Positions 58,890 to 64,000 of a DNA stretch of 64,000 bases are shown here, piece after piece. A model generated the notes under the pieces. The model was not told the DNA's origin. It searched no databases and saw nothing but the letters and a program-made list of their open reading frames with translations. The DNA comes from Agrobacterium larrymoorei (GTDB lineage: Bacteria > Pseudomonadota > Alphaproteobacteria > Rhizobiales > Rhizobiaceae): contig NZ_CP039692.1 of assembly GCF_005145045.1 (NCBI RefSeq), positions 798,001 through 862,000 on the forward strand, in the 5' to 3' direction. Both the position numbers and the translations under genes were made by a program. Within the stretch, counting starts at the first letter, position 1. The number at the start of each line of letters is the position of its first letter.

Positions 58890-59879
58890 ATGAGCAAAAT
58901 TGAACTTGATATTACCAACCTGCCGGATACGACAGTTTCTGTCCGTGAGGTCTTCGGTATCGATACGGATCTGCGCGTGCCTGCCTACAGCCAGGGCGAT
59001 GCCTATGTGCCTGATCTGGATCCTGATTATCTTTTCGACCGCGATACCACCCTCGCGATTCTTGCAGGTTTTGCTCATAACCGACGCGTCATGGTGTCGG
59101 GCTTTCACGGTACGGGTAAATCCACGCACATCGAGCAGGTCGCAGCGCGCCTCAACTGGCCGTGCGTGCGCGTGAACCTCGACAGCCATGTCAGCCGTAT
59201 CGATCTCGTCGGCAAGGACGCAATCGTCCTGAAGGACGGCAAGCAGGTTACCGAATTCAAGGACGGCATTCTGCCCTGGGCCTATCAGCACAATGTTGCG
59301 CTGGTGTTCGATGAATACGATGCCGGTCGCCCGGACGTCATGTTCGTTATTCAGCGCGTGCTGGAATCCTCGGGCCGCCTGACCCTGCTCGACCAGAGCC
59401 GCGTTATCCGCCCTCACCCGGCCTTCCGTATTTTCGCAACGGCGAACACCGTTGGCCTTGGCGATACGACCGGTCTCTACCACGGCACGCAGCAGATCAA
59501 CCAGGCGCAGATGGACCGCTGGTCCATCGTGACCACGCTGAACTATCTGCCGCATGAGCAGGAAGTGAACATCATCGTTGCCAAGGTGAAGAGCCTGGAC
59601 ACCGAGAAGGGTCGCGAAACCGCTTCCAAGATGGTGCGCGTTGCAGACCTTACCCGTTCGGCTTTCATCAATGGCGATCTCTCGACCGTCATGAGCCCGC
59701 GTACCGTCATCACCTGGGCGGAAAATGCGGAAATCTTCGGCGATCTCGCCTTTGCATTCCGCGTCACCTTCCTCAACAAGTGCGATGAGCTGGAGCGGAC
59801 GCTGGTTGCCGAGCAGTACCAGCGCGCCTTTGGCGTCGAGCTGAAGGAAAGCGCTGCGAACATCGTTCTCAGCGCCTGA
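58890..59879 (+). CDS. cobS: Aerobic cobaltochelatase subunit CobS
   Basis: CobS is the AAA+ (MoxR-like) subunit of the ATP-driven CobNST complex that inserts cobalt into hydrogenobyrinic acid diamide. The 329-residue protein has Walker [20 protein letters not shown], Walker [10 protein letters not shown], and [25 protein letters not shown] at 58890 is behind GGAG. It precedes cobT by 107 nt. Confidence 0.96.
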   Translation: MSKIELDITNLPDTTVSVREVFGIDTDLRVPAYSQGDAYVPDLDPDYLFDRDTTLAILAGFAHNRRVMVSGFHGTGKSTHIEQVAARLNWPCVRVNLDSHVSRIDLVGKDAIVLKDGKQVTEFKDGILPWAYQHNVALVFDEYDAGRPDVMFVIQRVLESSGRLTLLDQSRVIRPHPAFRIFATANTVGLGDTTGLYHGTQQINQAQMDRWSIVTTLNYLPHEQEVNIIVAKVKSLDTEKGRETASKMVRVADLTRSAFINGDLSTVMSPRTVITWAENAEIFGDLAFAFRVTFLNKCDELERTLVAEQYQRAFGVELKESAANIVLSA

Positions 59880-59882
59880 TTG

Positions 59883-59959
59883 TTCCGGCTTGAAGCCGGA
59901 AGATCATCCGATGCATTGAAGACGAAGACGCTTTCGCGCCAGACAGTGAAGCTGGCGCG
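59883..59959 (+). other. Two consecutive hairpins in the cobS-cobT gap
   Basis: TTCCGGCTT/AAGCCGGAA (59883-59901) is a perfect 9-bp stem with a single-base spacer, and CGCGCCAG/CTGGCGCG (59935-59942, 59952-59959) an 8-bp stem with a 9-nt loop. Neither has a T tract. They may affect mRNA stability or the ratio of CobS to CobT. Confidence 0.5.
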
Positions 59960-59986
59960 GGGCGTGCAGAATCGACAGGAAAGACA

Positions 59987-61891
59987 ATGGCAGCGCGCGG
60001 CGACAATGTGAGACCCAAATCCGGTGTGGTGATCGACACCGAACCGTTGCGTCAGGCAATCACCGGCTGCGTGCGTTCCGTTGCCGGTAGCTCCGAAGTC
60101 GAAGTTGTTTTTGCCAATGAGCGCCCCGGTCTTGCCGGTGAGCGGATGCGCCTGCCGGAAATCTCCAAGAAGCCGACGGCGCAGGAAATCGCAATTACCC
60201 GCGGCCTCGGCGATTCCATGGCGTTGCGCCTTGCATGCCACGATAGCGACATGCACGCGACCATGTCTCCACAAGGGGCCGATGCGCGGCAGATTTTCGA
60301 TGCCGTCGAGCAGGCACGCGTGGAATCCATCGGCGCGCTTCGCATGCCGGGTGTTGCCTCCAACATCAGGGCGATGAATACCGAGAAATACGCCAAGGCC
60401 AATCTGGGAAACATTACGACGCGCGAGGACGCGCCGATTGCCGAAGCCGTGTCGCTTCTGGTGCGCGAGAAGCTGACGGGCGAAAAGCCGCCTGAGGCCG
60501 CAGGCAAAATTCTCGATGTCTGGCGTTCCTTCATCGAGGACAATGCCGGAACCGACCTGAAGGACCTGTCCAAGGTCATCGAAGATCAGAAGGCTTTTTC
60601 CAAGCTTATCCGCAAGATGCTGACATCCATGCAGATGGCAGAGGATTTCGGCGATGAGAATGACGAGCCGGAATCGCAGGAAGCGGAGTCCGATGAGGAT
60701 CAACCGCGCAGCAATGAACAACAGGAAGAACAGGTAGAAGAAGAAGCCGGTTCCGACGCCGCACCTGCCGAGGAAAGCGAAGCCTCGCAGGAAGAGATGG
60801 ATGAAGGCGAGATGGATGGCGCGGAGATGTCGGAGGACGAAATGTCCGACGATCTCGATGAGGATTCCGAAACGCCCGGCGAAACGCGCCGCCCGAACAA
60901 CCCTTTCGATGATTTCAACGAGAAGGTCGATTACCGCGTCTTCACGCAGGAATTCGATGAGGAAATCCACGCTGAAGAATTGTGCGACGAAGCCGAGCTC
61001 GACCGTCTGCGTGCCTTCCTCGATAAGCAGCTTGCCCATCTTCAGGGTGCCGTTGGCCGCCTTGCCAACCGGCTTCAACGCCGCCTGATGGCACAGCAGA
61101 ACCGGTCATGGGATTTCGATCTCGAAGAAGGCTATCTCGATCCGGCTCGCCTCGTGCGCCTGATCATCGACCCCATGCAGCCGCTCTCCTTCAAGAAAGA
61201 GCGCGACACGAAATTCCGCGACACGGTGGTTTCGCTCGTCATCGACAATTCCGGCTCGATGCGTGGCAGGCCGATCACCGTTGCCGCGACCTGCGCCGAT
61301 ATTCTGGCCCGCACGCTGGAACGTTCGGGCGTGAAGGTCGAAATTCTCGGTTTCACGACCAAGGCGTGGAAGGGCGGGCAGTCTCGCGAGCAATGGCTGG
61401 CAGGCGGCAAGCCACCCTCACCCGGTCGCCTCAATGATTTGCGCCACATCATCTACAAGAGCGCGGATGCGCCATGGCGTCGTGCGCGCCGTAATCTCGG
61501 TCTGATGATGCGCGAAGGCCTTCTCAAGGAGAATATCGACGGCGAGGCGCTGATGTGGGCGCATAACCGCCTGATAAACCGCCCGGAACAGCGCAAGATC
61601 ATGATGATGATCTCCGACGGTGCACCCGTTGACGATTCGACCCTTTCCGTTAACCCCGGCAACTACCTTGAGCGGCATTTGCGGGCGGTTATCGAACAGA
61701 TCGAGACGCGCTCTCCAGTCGAGATGCTCGCCATCGGCATCGGCCACGATGTGACGCGTTACTATCGTCGCGCCGTGACCATTGTGGATGCGGATGAGCT
61801 GGCAGGTGCAATGACGGAGCAGCTGGCCGCGCTGTTCGAAGACACGAGCACCGGGACTGGACGAACCGGCAGGATGCGTCGTGCCGGATAA
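59987..61891 (+). CDS. cobT: Aerobic cobaltochelatase subunit CobT
   Basis: CobT, 634 residues, is the third subunit of the cobaltochelatase. It has an N-terminal CobT domain, a strongly acidic linker (about 220-305, Glu/Asp/Ser-rich), and a C-terminal von Willebrand A domain with the MIDAS motif DNSGSMRG and [16 protein letters not shown] at 59987 follows AGGAAA. The ending overlaps the next gene by 11 nt. Confidence 0.96.
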   Translation: MAARGDNVRPKSGVVIDTEPLRQAITGCVRSVAGSSEVEVVFANERPGLAGERMRLPEISKKPTAQEIAITRGLGDSMALRLACHDSDMHATMSPQGADARQIFDAVEQARVESIGALRMPGVASNIRAMNTEKYAKANLGNITTREDAPIAEAVSLLVREKLTGEKPPEAAGKILDVWRSFIEDNAGTDLKDLSKVIEDQKAFSKLIRKMLTSMQMAEDFGDENDEPESQEAESDEDQPRSNEQQEEQVEEEAGSDAAPAEESEASQEEMDEGEMDGAEMSEDEMSDDLDEDSETPGETRRPNNPFDDFNEKVDYRVFTQEFDEEIHAEELCDEAELDRLRAFLDKQLAHLQGAVGRLANRLQRRLMAQQNRSWDFDLEEGYLDPARLVRLIIDPMQPLSFKKERDTKFRDTVVSLVIDNSGSMRGRPITVAATCADILARTLERSGVKVEILGFTTKAWKGGQSREQWLAGGKPPSPGRLNDLRHIIYKSADAPWRRARRNLGLMMREGLLKENIDGEALMWAHNRLINRPEQRKIMMMISDGAPVDDSTLSVNPGNYLERHLRAVIEQIETRSPVEMLAIGIGHDVTRYYRRAVTIVDADELAGAMTEQLAALFEDTSTGTGRTGRMRRAG

Positions 61892-62921
61892 GCACGGCGA
61901 AGGCGGCGCATCTGGGCGTCGCCATTTTCTCGCACCGATATTTGCATCACTCGTACTGGCTTGCGGTATCCTCAACCCATCCGGCATTGGTGCGTCCGCT
62001 GAAGACATTCCGGTCACCTCGTCGCAGATCAAGGAATTCATGGTCGGCTCAAGCCAGACACACTTCGGCAAGCTGGAGTTTGTCGGCGGTCTTTTGATGC
62101 GTTCCGCCGAATCTTCTTTCGGAGCCATATCCAGCATTCGGTTCAGACCCGATGGCCGCAACTTCGTCGCGGTTCTGGATACCGGTCATTGGCTCACGGC
62201 CAGGATCGAGCGCAGTGAAGGCGGCAGCCTGTCAGGCCTTTCCGATGTTCACATCGCTCCGATGCTGGACGAACATGGAGAAGCGGCACGCCGCAAGGTG
62301 GATATGGATGCGGAAGGCTTGGCACTGCGCGGCGACCGCATCTATGTCAGCTACGAGCAGTTTCACCGCATCGAGGTTTTTCCGGACGCGAAACTGGCAG
62401 AAGCGAAACCCATAGGGCAGCTGCCACATCTCATCCCCAACAGCGAGCTGCGCCGTAATGCCGGGCTGGAAACGCTCTTCGCATCGCCTGAATCCTCTCC
62501 GCTAAAAGGTGCCTTGGTCACGGTTGCGGAAAACAGCATAGATAGCGACGGCAATCTATTTGCCGCCGTTCTCGAAGGGCCGATGAAGGGGCTTTTCGCC
62601 GTCAAACGGCACGGCTCTTTCGCCGTGACGGATGGCGCATTTCTTCCCAACGGCGATCTGCTTCTGCTGGAGCGGCGCTTCAACCTTGCCGAAGGCGTTG
62701 GCATGCGCATCCGTCGGATCAACGGTAAAGACATTCGCCCCGGCGCGGTGGTTGAAGGAGAAGCTTTGATCGAAGCCGACCTGTCTTACCAGATCGACAA
62801 TATGGAAGGCTTGGACGTGATCGCCCAGCCGGATGGATCGGCGCACATCATCCTCGTTTCGGATGACAACCACTCTTTCCTGCAACGCAATGTGATGCTC
62901 GAATTCAAGCTGCTGAATTGA
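61881..62921 (+). CDS. Phytase-like esterase family protein with Tat signal
   Basis: This 346-residue protein matches the esterase-like-activity-of-phytase (PF13449-type) beta-propeller family, with [51 protein letters not shown] and [30 protein letters not shown]. The N-terminus has a twin-arginine motif GRRHFLAP before a hydrophobic core, so it should be exported folded. Start is a GTG at 61881 with AGGA 6 nt upstream, inside the cobT end. The co-expression with cobT is unexplained; a phosphoesterase role is only family-based. Confidence 0.85.
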   Translation: MPDKHGEGGASGRRHFLAPIFASLVLACGILNPSGIGASAEDIPVTSSQIKEFMVGSSQTHFGKLEFVGGLLMRSAESSFGAISSIRFRPDGRNFVAVLDTGHWLTARIERSEGGSLSGLSDVHIAPMLDEHGEAARRKVDMDAEGLALRGDRIYVSYEQFHRIEVFPDAKLAEAKPIGQLPHLIPNSELRRNAGLETLFASPESSPLKGALVTVAENSIDSDGNLFAAVLEGPMKGLFAVKRHGSFAVTDGAFLPNGDLLLLERRFNLAEGVGMRIRRINGKDIRPGAVVEGEALIEADLSYQIDNMEGLDVIAQPDGSAHIILVSDDNHSFLQRNVMLEFKLLN

Positions 62922-63710
62922 TCAATCGCGGGAGAAACCCAGTTCCGCAAGGCGCTTCACGGCCGTTGGCGGCATGGGAAGCTCGGGATTGTTGCGTGCG
63001 GTCTCGATCAGCAATTCATCGCTTGCCTGTTCGGTCACTTCGATCAGCTTCTTGAAGAAAGTATCGGGATCGAGACCCGGCTGGATGGGTGGCAGGATGC
63101 GCACCTTGAAATGGCCAGGGTAGCGCATGGTCGAGCGGCGCGGCCAGAACAGGCCGGGATGCATGGCAACCGGAACGACGGGCACCTGAAGATCGCGATA
63201 GAGACGCGCGATGCCGTAACGATATTCCGGCTCCGCACCCGGTGGACGGCGTGTGCCTTCCGGGTAGATGATGAGCTCACGCCCCTTTGCCATCTCTTCC
63301 TTGGCCCGCTCCATAACCTTGAGCATGACCTTGCCGCGCGCCGCGCGGTTGACGGGGATCATACGCTGTTTGGCGACATACCAGCCGAACAGCGGAATCC
63401 ACATCAGTTCCCGTTTCAGAATATAAACGGGGTCCTTCAGATCGGGCAAAAGCGCGTAAGTATCCCAGAAAGACTGATGCTTGGGCGCGAAGATGCAGCC
63501 GGTCTGCGGGATATTTTCCAATCCCTCGACCTCGAAAGTCGTTCCCACGATGATCTTCATCAGCCAATGGTTGGAACGCGCCCAGTTCTTGGGGATTTCA
63601 TAGGCAAGCTTGCGCGGCACGATGAAATAGATCGGCGTCAGCACGATCATCCGCACGATCAGATTGAGATAGAAGAACGTGTTAAACAGGATGGAACGTA
63701 GTCTGAGCAT
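62922..63710 (-). CDS. plsC: 1-Acyl-sn-glycerol-3-phosphate acyltransferase
   Basis: PlsC acylates lysophosphatidic acid to phosphatidic acid in the inner membrane. The 262-residue protein has an N-terminal hydrophobic anchor, the catalytic HQSFWD motif, LFGWYVAKQRMIPVNRA, and the substrate motif IIYPEGTRRPPG, then VPVVPVAMHPGLFWPRR. It abuts the end of the phytase-like gene, stop to stop with no gap. Confidence 0.93.
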   Translation of the reverse strand: MLRLRSILFNTFFYLNLIVRMIVLTPIYFIVPRKLAYEIPKNWARSNHWLMKIIVGTTFEVEGLENIPQTGCIFAPKHQSFWDTYALLPDLKDPVYILKRELMWIPLFGWYVAKQRMIPVNRAARGKVMLKVMERAKEEMAKGRELIIYPEGTRRPPGAEPEYRYGIARLYRDLQVPVVPVAMHPGLFWPRRSTMRYPGHFKVRILPPIQPGLDPDTFFKKLIEVTEQASDELLIETARNNPELPMPPTAVKRLAELGFSRD

Positions 63711-63854
63711 AAATCTGGCGTCTCCGGGCGCGTGGGCCGAAGATGCGGTGCCTCTTCAATGCCAGCGCAGATGGCGAAGGCCTACACGAAAAACGCCTTT
63801 GGCAGCAAGGCTTATCATCGAGAAAGCCGTGGCACTCCACCGGCTTGCACGACT

Positions 63855-64000
63855 TTAAGCGCTGGCGCCGTCCCTCAGGCCATTCCATTTGCCCATGCCG
63901 GTCAGATCCCTGAGCGCAGCGACAACGAATTTCGCATATTCATACATCATCGTGCGCAGAACATCGGGGTTGGCGAACCAGTTCGTGCGGGTCAAATCGG
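63855..64000 (-). CDS. C-terminal fragment of an unidentified protein
   Basis: The last 48 codons before TAA at 63855-63857 read in one frame to the window edge (TRTNWFANPDVLRTMMYEYAKF... ending LRDGASA). The composition and the position upstream of plsC suggest a real gene, perhaps a YdcF (DUF218) family membrane protein, but too little is visible to assign it. The 144 nt between it and plsC contain no other gene. Confidence 0.55.
   Translation of the reverse strand, partial: DLTRTNWFANPDVLRTMMYEYAKFVVAALRDLTGMGKWNGLRDGASA

Noticed and set aside
58828..59986. Cobalamin riboswitch before cobS or cobT
   Set aside because: The gaps are short and lack the B12-box; only simple hairpins are present.

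Overview
The window looks like core chromosome from a member of the Rhizobiaceae (alphaproteobacteria), most likely the Agrobacterium/Rhizobium group. The support is gene content and order: a BolA / J-domain protein / aerobic cobaltochelatase CobS-CobT block, a tlpA-argH-lptM-lysA-DUF4175 (TIGR02302-like) block, an accA-xerD / aroK-aroB block, a Flp pilin, and a rhizobial-type palindromic intergenic repeat. The DNA is moderately GC-rich, coding density is high, and no prophage, transposase or CRISPR array is visible. The species assignment is inference.

Layout. 1-9.2 kb is housekeeping: a glutaredoxin fragment, ComF, a methyltransferase, an orphan Flp pilin, MutT-GNAT-ArgJ, a PpiC-type foldase, and divergent secA with its own promoter and a strong terminator. 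9.3-13.5 kb is a complete ugpBAEC-type sn-glycerol-3-phosphate ABC transporter. 13.5-21.2 kb is a branched-chain amino acid (mainly valine) catabolic operon on the minus strand (acyl-CoA dehydrogenase, E1 alpha, E1 beta, E2, E3, 3-hydroxyisobutyrate dehydrogenase), divergent from an Lrp/AsnC regulator with a duplicated palindrome at its promoter.

21.2-33.9 kb is the accessory core: an exopolysaccharide cluster in three transcription units. It encodes four GT4 glycosyltransferases, a Wzy-like polymerase, a Wzx-like flippase, a Wzz/Wzc-type copolymerase whose cytoplasmic kinase domain is degenerate, a TupA-like ATP-grasp enzyme, and a fused two-domain alpha/beta hydrolase. No initiating sugar-phosphate transferase and no outer-membrane export protein are present, so the pathway must borrow these from elsewhere. 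The ATP-grasp enzyme and the odd hydrolase suggest a decorated polymer; this is the best candidate in the window for something undescribed. A ThuA/Gfo-Idh sugar-oxidation pair follows at 34.2-36.1 kb.

36.3-47.9 kb carries a large Gln-rich membrane protein, lysA, lptM, argH, divergent tlpA and a glutathione transferase, then hbdA-etfA-etfB (with a MerR/LiuR-like operator), a rhomboid protease, a cobalamin adenosyltransferase and a small HIG1-like protein. 48-53 kb has a nested palindromic repeat whose end supplies the stop codon of a short-chain dehydrogenase, then YihY, GluQRS, AlkA, an HNH nuclease, DsbB and tRNA-Leu(CAA), with a small secreted Cys-rich protein beside the tRNA. 53.7-64 kb has accA, xerD, aroK-aroB, bolA, the J-domain protein, cobS, cobT with an overlapping Tat-exported phytase-like protein, plsC, and the 3' end of an unidentified gene.

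Start codons were chosen from ribosome binding sites and family start positions. Where an upstream in-frame extension exists it was usually rejected.
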